Source: JAPPHA01 sp963664045
GTDB taxonomy: Bacteria; Pseudomonadota; Alphaproteobacteria; Rhodobacterales; Rhodobacteraceae
DNA: 64,000 nt
Assembly (NCBI GenBank): GCA_963664045.2
Contig: CAXXGT010000009.1
Location: 558,001-622,000, forward strand
Direction: 5' to 3'
In this document: in pieces, positions 54,023-62,619 of the stretch
How positions within the stretch are numbered: the first letter of the stretch is position 1
How the letters are laid out: the number at the start of each line of letters is the position of its first letter
Notes under the pieces: generated by a model
What the model was told of the DNA's origin: nothing
Seen by the model: only the letters and a program-made list of their open reading frames with translations
The model's database searches: none
Program-made: the position numbers and the translations under genes

Positions 54023-54642
54023 TCATCGCCTGGGTGTGTGGCCACCGATCGTTTGCGTGATGGCGTCGGCTCCACCATCGAATCCGACGTATTTGACCGA
54101 GCGAATGTCGGTAAATCCGTTGCTGCCGTGCGCCATGAGAACCTTCAGGTGGTCAAATCCGCCCACTGCCGAACCACCGGCAAACGTGACCGAACCCGGG
54201 TCGGCGGCAACTGCGTCCAGCAGGTCATTCGGCGAGTTGTACGGAGAATCCTTTCCAACCGCGATGACACCCGGGTCGGCGCCGATGGCGCCAAGAAACC
54301 GCACCTGGTCACCTGGTCTGCCGTCATGACACCGTAAGCGTTCTGTGCTAGGCGGGTCGCGTTAGCGGACGACGCCGCGACCATGAGGTCCGCGTCATCG
54401 TTTCTTTCATTCACGACATGGCTGAACGCGAGCCCGCCGCCACCGCCAGCCATGTTGGTCACCTGAATCGGTTTGTCGACGGCGGCAATGTCATGCATGA
54501 TTTTGCCGATCGTGCGGCAGGTGAAGTCCCACCCACCGCCCGGATTGGCCGGCGCAATGCATTCTGCCGAAATCGCGGAACCCGCAAATCCGACGCAGAC
54601 CACAGTCCCGAGCAAGGCTCGTTTCAGGACAGGAGTTTTCAT
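54023..54642 (-). pseudogene. Broken tripartite tricarboxylate transporter binding protein (TctC type)
   Basis: The N-terminal frame starts MKTPVLKRALLGTVVCVGFAGSAISAECIAPANPGGGWDFTCRTIGK (signal peptide, then the TctC start) and runs to TADQV. The continuation RFLGAIGADPGVIAVGKDSPY, SVTFAGGSAVGGFDHLKVLMA and SVKYVGFDGGADAITQTIGGH is in another frame. The break coincides with an 8-base tandem duplication (54303-54318); removing one copy joins the frames as ADQVRFLGAIG. The normal protein has about 320 residues; here about 100 C-terminal residues are missing, lost near the tRNA-Pro. It is doubly inactivated. Confidence 0.88.
54303..54318 (+). repeat. 8-bp perfect tandem duplication in the tctC pseudogene
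   Basis: ACCTGGTC occurs twice in a row (54303-54310 and 54311-54318) exactly where the reading frame of the TctC homologue breaks. Confidence 0.95.
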
Positions 54643-54705
54643 GTTTACCTCTCTTTTTTCGAAGTCCGGTGAATGGTCTGGACACCGGTCCGTTGACGTT
54701 CCGCC

Positions 54706-54723
54706 CAGCAGTTCTCAATATGG
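54706..54723 (+). repeat. Left terminal inverted repeat of the insertion sequence
   Basis: CAGCAGTTCTCAATATGG, matching the complement of 56332-56349 at 17 of 18 positions; preceded directly by the 9-base target duplication. Confidence 0.9.
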
Positions 54724-54830
54724 ATTTTTCGGCGTATAAAGCGTTGTAATAGTGTTCTTTTATTTCATGCGGTGAATTATTTCGCATTTCGTCGCACCTG
54801 CCCTCCCGATGGGCCGGAAGTGATTCCAAA

Positions 54831-56240
54831 ATGCAACACCCGTTGATTTTCAACGATTTTTCCCGGAATTCCGCCTCCCGGGGATTCACCTCGCGGCTAT
54901 TCCGTGATTCCTCCCTCCCCATGAAGCTGCTCGGCAGATATCTCGCCCGCCTGCGGAAATGCTGCGCCAACATGCTGGACCTGCGCAGCGGAAAGAACTG
55001 TCAATACTCCATGGCCGATGCCGGCATGGCGGCTTTCTCCGTGTTCTTCACCAAGTCGCCCTCCTTTCTCGCCCATCAGAAGTTGCTCGCCGAACGCCGC
55101 GGTCTCTCGAACTGCCTCACGCTCTTCGGAATGGAGAAGATCCCCTCCGACAACCAGATACGGAACCTCCTCGACCCGGTGCCGCCGGAGCATTTCGACA
55201 CGGTCTTCATCGACGTCGCCAGGGACCTCGACAACCGCGGCGCCCTGGCTGCGCTGCGCAGCCGCCGGGGCGGCCTCAACCGCAAGACCCTGATCGCCCT
55301 CGATGGCACCGAGTCCTTCAATTCCTACAAGGTCAGTTGCCCGAACTGTTCGACCCGGACACACAACAAGGGAACCGATGACGAGGTGGTCGAGAACTAT
55401 CACGCGGTCCTTGGCGCCGCCATCGTGGGCCCCGGACAGGTCGCGGCGGTGCCGTTGCCGGTGGAGATCATCAGGCCGCAGGACGGGTCAAAGAAACAGG
55501 ACTGCGAACGCAATGCCGTCAAGCGCTGGTTGCAGCGCATCGGTCCGCGTCTGAAAGACCTCGAACCCGTGTATCTCGGTGACGACCTCTACGCCTGTCA
55601 ACCGGTCTGCGAGGCCATCCGGGCGGCGGGCGGCAACTTCATATTGACGGCCAGGAGGTCGAGCCACAAGACCTTGTATGAGGAACTCGACCGCTGCCGT
55701 CCGGAAACCCTCGACAGGAGGGTGACGCGCGGCATCAGGAAGCCGAAGAAGTTCAGGTACAGGTACAGCTGGCAGCCGGACCTTCGGATCCGTGGCGGCG
55801 AAGCTGCCATGCCGGTGACATGGGTCTGCCTCGAGATCCATGACATGGCCGAGAAAAAGCTGACCTACAGAACCGCCTTCGTCACCGACCTGCCGGTCAG
55901 CAGGACGAATGTTGCCGACATCGTCGCCTGCGGACGCTCCCGCTGGCGCGTCGAGAACGCCGAATTCAACGTCCTCAAAAACCTCGGCTACAACCTCGAG
56001 CGGAACTTCGGCCATGGAGAGAAGAACCTCGCCTCCGTGCTCCTTGTCCTGAACCTCCTGGCCTTCGCGATGCACACGGCCTGCGACCTCGCGGAAAAGC
56101 ACTGGCAGAAGGCCCGGACGGTCTGCGGAACACGCGACTGGATGTTCCGGAACCTGCAGGTCCTGACCGCCAGGTTCGTGTTCGATGACTGGAAGCGCCT
56201 GATGCAGGTGCTCGCCGGAGAAGTCGAAATCCCTCCCTGA
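54831..56240 (+). CDS. DDE transposase of the complete insertion sequence
   Basis: A 469-residue transposase (or 439 from the ATG at 54921). Motifs: SMADAGMAAFSVFFTKSPSFLAHQ, FGMEKIPSDNQIRNLLDPVPP, the first catalytic Asp in LIALDGTESFNS, then SCPNCSTRTHNKGTDDE, second Asp region RPQDGSKKQDCERNAVKRWL and LGDDLYACQPVCEAI, and a C-terminal WRVENAEFNVLKNLGYNLERNFGHGEKNL with the likely catalytic Glu in the Y/N-R-E-N-like helix. It is intact, unlike the other transposases in this window, so the element may be active. Confidence 0.9.
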   Translation: MQHPLIFNDFSRNSASRGFTSRLFRDSSLPMKLLGRYLARLRKCCANMLDLRSGKNCQYSMADAGMAAFSVFFTKSPSFLAHQKLLAERRGLSNCLTLFGMEKIPSDNQIRNLLDPVPPEHFDTVFIDVARDLDNRGALAALRSRRGGLNRKTLIALDGTESFNSYKVSCPNCSTRTHNKGTDDEVVENYHAVLGAAIVGPGQVAAVPLPVEIIRPQDGSKKQDCERNAVKRWLQRIGPRLKDLEPVYLGDDLYACQPVCEAIRAAGGNFILTARRSSHKTLYEELDRCRPETLDRRVTRGIRKPKKFRYRYSWQPDLRIRGGEAAMPVTWVCLEIHDMAEKKLTYRTAFVTDLPVSRTNVADIVACGRSRWRVENAEFNVLKNLGYNLERNFGHGEKNLASVLLVLNLLAFAMHTACDLAEKHWQKARTVCGTRDWMFRNLQVLTARFVFDDWKRLMQVLAGEVEIPP

Positions 56241-56331
56241 ACCAACTCCCGCGTCAGCTCACATGCGCCCGACGTAGCGTTCCGAAAATTCTCGAAAAAC
56301 CGAAAATCCCAAGGTCAGGAAAACAGAAATG

Positions 56332-56349
56332 CCATATTGAGAATTGCTG
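56332..56349 (-). repeat. Right terminal inverted repeat of the insertion sequence
   Basis: Complement reads CAGCAATTCTCAATATGG; followed directly by the 9-base target duplication CGTTCCGCC at 56350-56358. Confidence 0.9.
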
Positions 56350-56358
56350 CGTTCCGCC

Positions 56359-57024
56359 TTCTCCGGCTTGCGTGCCGGTCTCACTTCAGTTTACCAAGAC
56401 TCCGTCGCAGTAGAATCCGCGACGATCGGAGCAGAAGGCCATCGGCGGTAACTGGCGCGCGAAATTCTTGATGGCGATCTCATCTGAGAGACCCGGATCG
56501 GCGGGCAGGGATGCCATTTCTGCTGATCCCGGCCTTGGGGTGGCGGACGGGATCCTGGTGATTCGCGCCTGATTTGCCAATGCCCGTATCCCGCCCTCGT
56601 CGATCTTCCGTGTCCAGGGTTGGGCGTGATCATGAATGAACCGAAGCCGGAAGGCCTTTGCCGGCGCCGCAGGTTTCCTGCCAGGCCCGGAATGACCGGA
56701 TAAGTGCGCGCAAGACCGCCTGATTGCTACAGAAGCGCGGTGCGGATTCCCTTTGGTGGGCGCTTCTCCGGTTTGTCATTCCGCTGGTACTGCAAGGCGG
56801 ATCACGGACGTCCCCTGAATAAATCCCGCTGCCTGAGCTCTCCGGCCGCAAATGTTTCATGGATCTGAAGGACTGCGCAGTTCCGCAGCAGGCGCACGAT
56901 CACACGGGCGGTGGCCTGGTTGACGTGACGGCTGGAAGGTATCGCGGACCGTGCCCCTTGAACGATCTGCGATTCCCGGTATCCGCCACCGTCAAGAGTG
57001 CCCCGCGGAGCATCGGCCTCCGCG
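56359..57024. other. Region right of the insertion sequence, no supported gene
   Basis: About 670 bases. A minus-strand frame at 56386-56580 reads through IRALANQARITRIP and ends FYCDGVLVN; upstream continuation exists in other frames. It may be a decayed gene but no family could be named. This DNA was contiguous with the upstream region of the tctC remnant before the insertion. Confidence 0.45.
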
Positions 57025-59583
57025 TCATTCTGGCTGGCGAAGAATCCGCGCCGGACTCGCCCGTATCGGTCCCAGGGAAAAAAGAAGTCCCGCAACCACG
57101 GTTACAGCCGTACCTCCGAGCACGATCACGCATGCCGACATTGCCTCGAACCTGTACTCGCTCTCCATGACGAACCGCATCACCGCCCATCCCGCGATAC
57201 TTCCGGAAAGGACGGCAACGACGGCCGCGATCAATCCACTCATGGTCGACCGAAGGGCAAAACTTCTCAGGATCTGAATTCGCGAAGCGCCTATCGTTCG
57301 CAGCACCGCCGCTTCAAAACTGCGCGCGGACTCTCCGGCGGTCGCTGCCCCGACGAGAACGATGAACCCGATGACCAGTGTTCCGGATGCCGCGTAGGTG
57401 ACCGCCGCAACCAACCCGGCAAGTAGACCGGCGACCCGCCTGATCCCGTCCTTCACACCGATGACCGTCACGTTGGGGAACGCGGTTGTAATCGACTCGA
57501 AGACGGCGTTTTCGCGGTCACCGGCATCGTCAACATAGACGGTTCCGATATGAGTATGGGGCGCACCCGCGAGTGCCGAAGGATTGACCGACATGATGAA
57601 CCCGATCCCCACGGTCGAGAAATCCACTTCCCTCAGGCTCGAGATCCTTGCATCGATGTCCCGTCCGAGGACGTTGATCGTAATGATGTCGCCGATCTCG
57701 AGTCCGAGTTCGAGGGCTTCCTCCGCTGAAAAACTGACCTGCGGCGGCCCGTCGTAACCCTCGGGCCACCATTGACCATCGGTCAGCACGGTATCCGGCG
57801 GGATCGTGTTCGAATAGGTAATCCCGCGGTCGCCGCGGAGAACCCAGTGATTTCCGGCAACTTCTGATGCATCTCGTCCGTTGATCCGGGTGAGGAATCC
57901 GCGAAGCATCGGCGCCGTCTCGATCCTGTCGACCGAAGGGTTTTCGGACATCATCTCGAGGAGGCCTTCGAGTTGATCGTTCTGGATATCGACGAGGAAA
58001 AATGATGGGGCAACGTCCGGCAAATCGTTCTCGATGATCGCGTTCAGGTTGGAGGAAATCTGACCGATTGCCGCCAGGACGGACAGGCCAAGCCCCAACG
58101 ACATCACGATGATTCTCGTTTCATTGGTTGGACCTCCGACAGACGCAAGCGCGAGGCGAATCACCGGCCATCCCCGGACCGGCTTCCAGCCTGCCGAATG
58201 ACGGGCAAATCGGCGAAGCATGGCGGCGACGACCGACAGGGCAGCAAGCGAGGCCAGTACGCCCGCTGCAGTCCAGACGCTGATCGTGGGGACCCCCGAA
58301 AGGACGGTGGCTGCCGCGACAAGAGTCAGAACGAGGCAGACCGTAGCGAGAATCGGTTTGACCGGCAGCCGCCGCATGCCATGGTCTTCCCCCCGGCGAT
58401 AAAGCGCTGCGGCCCGGATCTCGGTGACTCGTGACAGGGGCCACAAGGAAAAGACGGCGGCAATCAGGACTCCGTAGAGTGCCGCCTCGAGTATCGGTAC
58501 GACACGGACACCCGCGAAGTCGATCGGTAACGGAATCCTGTCGACGAGCACCGACTCGAGGGCAATGATCGCGGTCGCCCCCATGGCGACCCCTGCGCAA
58601 ACTCCGATGACGGTCATCGCGCCGATCTGGATTCCGTATGTGAGCGAGACCGTCCGGCTGCTGGCGCCGAGAGTCTTCAGGGTCGCTATCGTGTTTGTCT
58701 TCCCGTCCAGGAAGTTGACGACGGCAGAGGCAATTCCTATGCCTCCGACGGCAAGGCCTGCCAGTCCCGCCAGGACCAGGAATGCGGAAACCCGTTCGAC
58801 CGTGAATCTCGTCCGGGGATCGGGGTTATTCCGGTCCCGCCATTCTGCTCCCGCGTTCGCGAAATGCGTTCTGGTCTCCGTCCTGACGCGATCAAGATCG
58901 GCCTCTTGAGGCAGCTTCAGCCTGTAGCTCGTATTGAATTGCGACCCGGGACCGAGAAACCCCGAGTCTTCGAGTGTCTCCGTCGGCACGATCACGCGGG
59001 GCGCCAGCAGTCCTCCCAGGCCTGAGGCATCCGGCTCTTCCACGAGGATTGCCGAAACTCGGTACTGCCCCGTGCCGAGCCCGAAAACGTCGCCTGGCTC
59101 AAGGTCGAGACGAATCGCCAGCTGTTCCTGGATGACGGCGCCTGGAAGGCCTCCACCGTCCGCGAGAGCCTGTGCAAGCGGAATGTCGGGCGACAGCTCG
59201 ACCGACCCGTACAGCGGATAGGTGCCGTCGACACCCTTCAGGGAAATCAACGCTCGGTTGACCTTTCCTTCCGAGTCGGCGGCCGCCATGGATCGAAACT
59301 GTACGATTTCGGAGATTGCGGCCGAATTGCGACTCATCCAGTCACGTTCGGCTTCGTCTGCAAAACGGTAACTGAGCGTGATTTCGGCATCGCCGCCGAG
59401 GAGTGTCTTTCCCTGGGTTCGCAGGCCGCTTTCTATGGATTCGCGGACCGTTCCGATGGCGGTGATTGCCCCGACGCCGATTGCCAGGCAAGCGAGAAAC
59501 ACGCGGAAACCGCGCGTCCCGGTGCGCAATTCGCGCAGTGCGAACGCGACGGCCGGAACGGACTTCGTTTTGAGGATTTTCAC
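57025..59583 (-). CDS. ybbP: FtsX-like ABC transporter permease (YbbP type)
   Basis: An 852-residue membrane protein with two FtsX-like halves separated by a large extracytoplasmic region. It begins with FALRELRTGTRGFRVFLACLAIGVGAITAIGTVRESIESGLRTQGKTLLGGDAEITLSYRF, typical for YbbP, then a periplasmic domain; helix clusters occur at about residues 265-400 (LVLAGLAGLAVGGIGIAS and following) and near the end (TLVIGFIVLVGAATAGESARSFEAAVLRTIGASRIQILRSFALRS). Length matches E. coli YbbP (about 800). With YbbA it forms a MacB-type mechanotransducing transporter. Start overlaps ybbA by four bases. Confidence 0.92.
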   Translation of the reverse strand: MKILKTKSVPAVAFALRELRTGTRGFRVFLACLAIGVGAITAIGTVRESIESGLRTQGKTLLGGDAEITLSYRFADEAERDWMSRNSAAISEIVQFRSMAAADSEGKVNRALISLKGVDGTYPLYGSVELSPDIPLAQALADGGGLPGAVIQEQLAIRLDLEPGDVFGLGTGQYRVSAILVEEPDASGLGGLLAPRVIVPTETLEDSGFLGPGSQFNTSYRLKLPQEADLDRVRTETRTHFANAGAEWRDRNNPDPRTRFTVERVSAFLVLAGLAGLAVGGIGIASAVVNFLDGKTNTIATLKTLGASSRTVSLTYGIQIGAMTVIGVCAGVAMGATAIIALESVLVDRIPLPIDFAGVRVVPILEAALYGVLIAAVFSLWPLSRVTEIRAAALYRRGEDHGMRRLPVKPILATVCLVLTLVAAATVLSGVPTISVWTAAGVLASLAALSVVAAMLRRFARHSAGWKPVRGWPVIRLALASVGGPTNETRIIVMSLGLGLSVLAAIGQISSNLNAIIENDLPDVAPSFFLVDIQNDQLEGLLEMMSENPSVDRIETAPMLRGFLTRINGRDASEVAGNHWVLRGDRGITYSNTIPPDTVLTDGQWWPEGYDGPPQVSFSAEEALELGLEIGDIITINVLGRDIDARISSLREVDFSTVGIGFIMSVNPSALAGAPHTHIGTVYVDDAGDRENAVFESITTAFPNVTVIGVKDGIRRVAGLLAGLVAAVTYAASGTLVIGFIVLVGAATAGESARSFEAAVLRTIGASRIQILRSFALRSTMSGLIAAVVAVLSGSIAGWAVMRFVMESEYRFEAMSACVIVLGGTAVTVVAGLLFSLGPIRASPARILRQPE

Positions 59584-60296
59584 GACAGGCTGTGCTTTCC
59601 GGTTTCGGGATTTGTTGCGGGAAAGGTCTCGGACATGGTGCCATCGCGCAGTCCGACGATCACCCGGCAGCGATTTGCGAGTGCGTGGTCATGGGTCGCG
59701 AGTATCAAGGTGCTTCCGTGCCGGCTGTTCAGCCCGAACAGAAGATCCATGATGGCGTTTCCGGTCGCTGAATCAAGATTTCCGGTTGGCTCGTCCGCGA
59801 GCAACAGTCTTGGCCTTGGCGCAGATGCCCTGGCGATCGCGACGCGCTGCTGTTCTCCCCCCGACATCTGAAACGGAAAGTGGTGAATTCGGGAATCGAG
59901 CCCTACCTCACGAAGCTCGGATTCTGCGAGGTCAAATGCTTCCCGGCAGCCTGCGAGTTCCAGTGGTGTTGCGACATTTTCAAGTGCCGTCATAGTCGGA
60001 ATCAAGTGGAAGGACTGAAAAACGACACCGACGTTTTCGCGGCGGAATGCAGCCAGCTCGTCTTCATTCATGTCGCCGAGGTTTTCACCCAAGACCTCGA
60101 CCATTCCTTCGGTCGCCCGCTCGAGACCTCCGAGGAGCATGAGCATCGATGACTTGCCGGAACCGGAAGGCCCGACAAGACCGACCGTTGCCCCTTCGCC
60201 GATGTCGAGGTCGATTTCTTTCAGGATCTCGACGGGACCGGCGTTTCCTGCCAGAGTCAGGCTGACGTTCATCAGGCGAAGAAAAGCGTGGGACAT
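59580..60296 (-). CDS. ybbA: ABC transporter ATP-binding protein (YbbA type)
   Basis: A 238-residue ATPase with Walker A GPSGSGKSSMLMLLGG, Q-loop VFQSFHLIPTMTALENVATPLEL, signature MSGGEQQRVAIARA, Walker B LLLADEPTGNLD and the H-loop LATHDHALANRC. It belongs to the LolD/MacB/YbbA group and partners with the permease gene downstream. It is divergent from tesA; the tesA-ybbA-ybbP arrangement is known from E. coli and supports the assignment. Cytoplasmic side of the inner membrane. Confidence 0.95.
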   Translation of the reverse strand: MSHAFLRLMNVSLTLAGNAGPVEILKEIDLDIGEGATVGLVGPSGSGKSSMLMLLGGLERATEGMVEVLGENLGDMNEDELAAFRRENVGVVFQSFHLIPTMTALENVATPLELAGCREAFDLAESELREVGLDSRIHHFPFQMSGGEQQRVAIARASAPRPRLLLADEPTGNLDSATGNAIMDLLFGLNSRHGSTLILATHDHALANRCRVIVGLRDGTMSETFPATNPETGKHSLS

Positions 60297-60348
60297 GTTG
60301 GCTCGGAGCAGTCAGGGCGAAAAAAGGAAAAAGTCCAAGGTCGCGGCC

Positions 60349-61032
60349 ATGGTCAGGACCGCAAGGAACTTCGGGATGGTGATGGTTCTCGCGACGTTTC
60401 TTGTTTTGCCGAATCATGCAACAGCTTCGGACGTTGATCAACCTGTGACCATTGCGGCTCTGGGCAACAGTCTTGTCCAGGGCTTCGGTCTGCCGCGCGA
60501 AAAGGGGTTCACCGTCCAACTTGAAAACTGGTTGCATGAACGGAACGCCAACGCCGTGATTCTGAATGCGGGCGTATCAGGTGATACGACCGCGGGAGGC
60601 CTCGCGCGCATAGACTGGACGATTGGTTCGGACATTGCCGCCCTGATCGTCGTCCTTGGCGGCAATGACGTGCTCAGGGGACTGGACCCCGGGGTGAGCC
60701 GGAAGAACCTTCGCGGGATCCTCGAAGCCGCGTTAGAAAACGGGCTCCCCGTGCTCCTGGTCGGACACGAAGTGCCTGACAATTACGGGCCGGAATACAA
60801 GAGGGATTTCGAAGCGATCTATCGCGATCTTGCAGAGGAGTTCGGCACGTTGTTTCATGAACGGTTCTTTGCTGCCCTCGAGGACGGGATGGAACGCCAT
60901 GAGGCCGCACGGAAATACATGCAAGACGACGGGTTGCATCCGAACGCGGACGGTGTCCGCCTGATCGTCGAATCAATGGGCCCGCAAGTCCTGGAGCTTG
61001 CAGAGATCGCAAGGGCCCGGTTGCCCGACTGA
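60349..61032 (+). CDS. tesA: TesA-like arylesterase/thioesterase (SGNH hydrolase)
   Basis: A 227-residue exported hydrolase. Signal peptide MVRTARNFGMVMVLATFLVLPNHATAS; block I is ALGNSLVQGFGL (Ser nucleophile; GNSL instead of the usual GDSL), block II NAGVSGDTTAGG, block III VVLGGNDVLRG and block V DGLHPNADG with the Asp/His pair. Family enzymes are periplasmic acyl-CoA thioesterase/lysophospholipase/arylesterases. Start at 60349 chosen for the signal peptide with AAGG upstream. It is divergent from ybbA. Confidence 0.92.
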   Translation: MVRTARNFGMVMVLATFLVLPNHATASDVDQPVTIAALGNSLVQGFGLPREKGFTVQLENWLHERNANAVILNAGVSGDTTAGGLARIDWTIGSDIAALIVVLGGNDVLRGLDPGVSRKNLRGILEAALENGLPVLLVGHEVPDNYGPEYKRDFEAIYRDLAEEFGTLFHERFFAALEDGMERHEAARKYMQDDGLHPNADGVRLIVESMGPQVLELAEIARARLPD

Positions 61033-61454
61033 CGATGACAGTCCGGCAGGAACGGAGCCCGGACGAGATCATCGCGAAAACCGGGATCGTTGGCAGACCG
61101 ACCGGGTGTTTCCCCGCGACGGGCTGATTCACGTGTGATCCCTGCCTTTGCTTTTCGATTGCAGGCAACTCGTCGGCTGCCGTTCGTTGACCCGGCCAGT
61201 TCTCGAAACCGCCCGAGCTTCATGGAGAGGGGTACGACCGGAAATTCGAGGCCCATGCCGGCGGCCGGTTCCAACAAAAGAATCCCGCCAATTCGGGTCG
61301 CCCTTCCCAGGTAGGGAGCCGGAGCGTAGCCGCTGACAGCCGCTTGCAATTATTCGGCGGTTTGTCCCAAACACGCGGGTAAACAGGCGCCACAGATTCG
61401 GTTCAGTATTCTCGACCAAACGAATGGACGGCAGATTCGGGAAGGAGAGCAAGG
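61033..61454. other. Intergenic region before the aquaporin gene
   Basis: About 420 bases; no gene is supported. Short frames on both strands are shadows. A GGGAAGGAGAGCAAGG stretch just before 61455 is the ribosome site for the next gene. Confidence 0.4.
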
Positions 61455-62123
61455 ATGGTAAAGGGAACAGCCCGCCGCCTGGCTGCGGAGGCACTTGGTA
61501 CTGCGTTCCTGCTCGCGACCATCGTCGGCTCGGGCATCATGGCTGAATCACTTGCCGAAGGAAACACCGCCCTCGCGCTTCTCGCAAACTCGATCGCGAC
61601 CGGTGCTATTCTCGTCGTGCTCATTCTTGTTCTTGGTCCGGTATCGGGCGCTCACTTCAATCCGGCCGTAACTCTCTGTTTCCTGATACGGCGAGAAATC
61701 AGCTCATATCACGCGATCCTGTACTGGTTGGTCCAGATCACGGCCGGCCTGGTCGGTGTCATGGTGGCACATGTGATGTTCTCGGAACCGATGTTTTCCG
61801 CTTCAACCACCGCAAGAACCGGCATTCACCAGTGGACCGGGGAATTCGTCGCGACATTCGGCCTGATAGCCGCGATTCTCGGGACGATTCGTTTCCAGCC
61901 GCGGGCGACTCCCTGGGCCGTCGGCTTGGTCATCATGGCGGGATACTGGTATACGTCGTCGACGTCCTTCGCGAATCCGGCGGTCACGATTGCTCGGGGA
62001 TTCACTGACACGTTTTCCGGAATCGTTCCGCTGCATGTGCCGGCATTCGTGCTTGCCCAACTCGTGGCCGCGGTCGTGGCGACACTGGTTTTCGCCTGGC
62101 TGTTGGCCGAGGGAGAAGAATGA
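61455..62123 (+). CDS. Aquaporin (MIP family)
   Basis: A 222-residue channel with six membrane segments and both pore motifs: HFNPAVTL in the first half and SFANPAVTIAR in the second. RRLAAEALGTAFLLATIVGSGIM is the usual first helix; FVATFGLIAAILGTI the fourth. Arg after the second NPA (NPAVTIAR) forms the selectivity filter. The shorter loops and the lack of a GlpF-type Asp suggest a water-type rather than glycerol-type channel, but some alphaproteobacterial members carry metalloids or other solutes. A strong GAAGGAG site precedes 61455. Confidence 0.92.
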   Translation: MVKGTARRLAAEALGTAFLLATIVGSGIMAESLAEGNTALALLANSIATGAILVVLILVLGPVSGAHFNPAVTLCFLIRREISSYHAILYWLVQITAGLVGVMVAHVMFSEPMFSASTTARTGIHQWTGEFVATFGLIAAILGTIRFQPRATPWAVGLVIMAGYWYTSSTSFANPAVTIARGFTDTFSGIVPLHVPAFVLAQLVAAVVATLVFAWLLAEGEE

Positions 62124-62619
62124 AACGCTCGCGCAGTTTCGTGAGGTCCTTGTCCCGGGGGCTCGGCTGCCGGGGACCGGAATGTCCCCGCGCGTGGCGA
62201 TGGAATAACGGATCGGAAGGATCGCGGGTTGCGATCGATTGATCCAAGTCCCGCCGTACGGATTTCGAGCCTTGTCTTCCGATCGCTTGCCGTGGCGCTT
62301 CCCCGAACGGCAGCCGCACACACACGCCTGGAAAGGTCGGTACATTCGACACGATGACGGGAATGTGCCCGTTCGTCCCGGCGCACGCTCGATGACGGAT
62401 TCAAGGACAACGATGACTTCGGGCGGGAATTTATGTGGTCAGGCCGCATTTTTTCTTGACGGGCATGATTCCGTCGTACAGATTGTCTATCTGTCTTATC
62501 GTTACACCAGATGTTGCACTTGCAACTAGAAATTGTGCATGGAGGGCACGAACCTACTGATTGTTCGATAAGAAACAAAAACAAGCGGCCTGCATGGGTC
62601 GCAAAACACTGAGGCATTC
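62124..62619. other. Regulatory region upstream of nrdJ
   Basis: About 500 bases without a gene. The last 180 bases are AT-richer and hold TTGACG (62456-62461), a perfect inverted repeat ACAGAT-N5-ATCTGT (62478-62494) and an NrdR-box-like 16-mer CAACTAGAAATTGTGC (62523-62538). No cobalamin riboswitch core was recognised by eye, although the downstream enzyme needs B12. Confidence 0.5.
62478..62538 (+). promoter_or_regulatory. Candidate operator region of nrdJ (inverted repeat and NrdR-box-like site)
   Basis: ACAGAT TGTCT ATCTGT (62478-62494) is a perfect 6+6 inverted repeat. CAACTAGAAATTGTGC (62523-62538) matches the NrdR consensus acaCwAtATaTwGtgt at most positions; a weaker candidate, ACACCAGATGTTGCAC, is at 62504-62519. 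The spacing of the two box candidates (19 bases) is not the usual 31-32, so the assignment is tentative. Confidence 0.35.

Larger units (their letters stand above)
54697..56358 (+). mobile_element. Complete insertion sequence with 9-bp target duplication
   Basis: The element spans 54706-56349 (1644 bp). Its ends are 18-base inverted repeats: CAGCAGTTCTCAATATGG at 54706-54723 and, read from the other strand, CAGCAATTCTCAATATGG at 56332-56349 (one mismatch). The 9-base direct repeat CGTTCCGCC flanks it exactly at 54697-54705 and 56350-56358. One intact transposase gene lies inside. The element sits upstream of the broken tctC gene and looks recent. The transposase is of an IS4-like DDE group often listed as ISNCY/ISDol1-type; the family assignment is less certain than the boundaries. 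Confidence 0.93.

Noticed and set aside
56386..56580. Small minus-strand frame right of the insertion sequence as a helix-turn-helix or recombinase-associated protein
   Set aside because: Only a short RALANQARITRI-like segment hints at it; too little to support a call.
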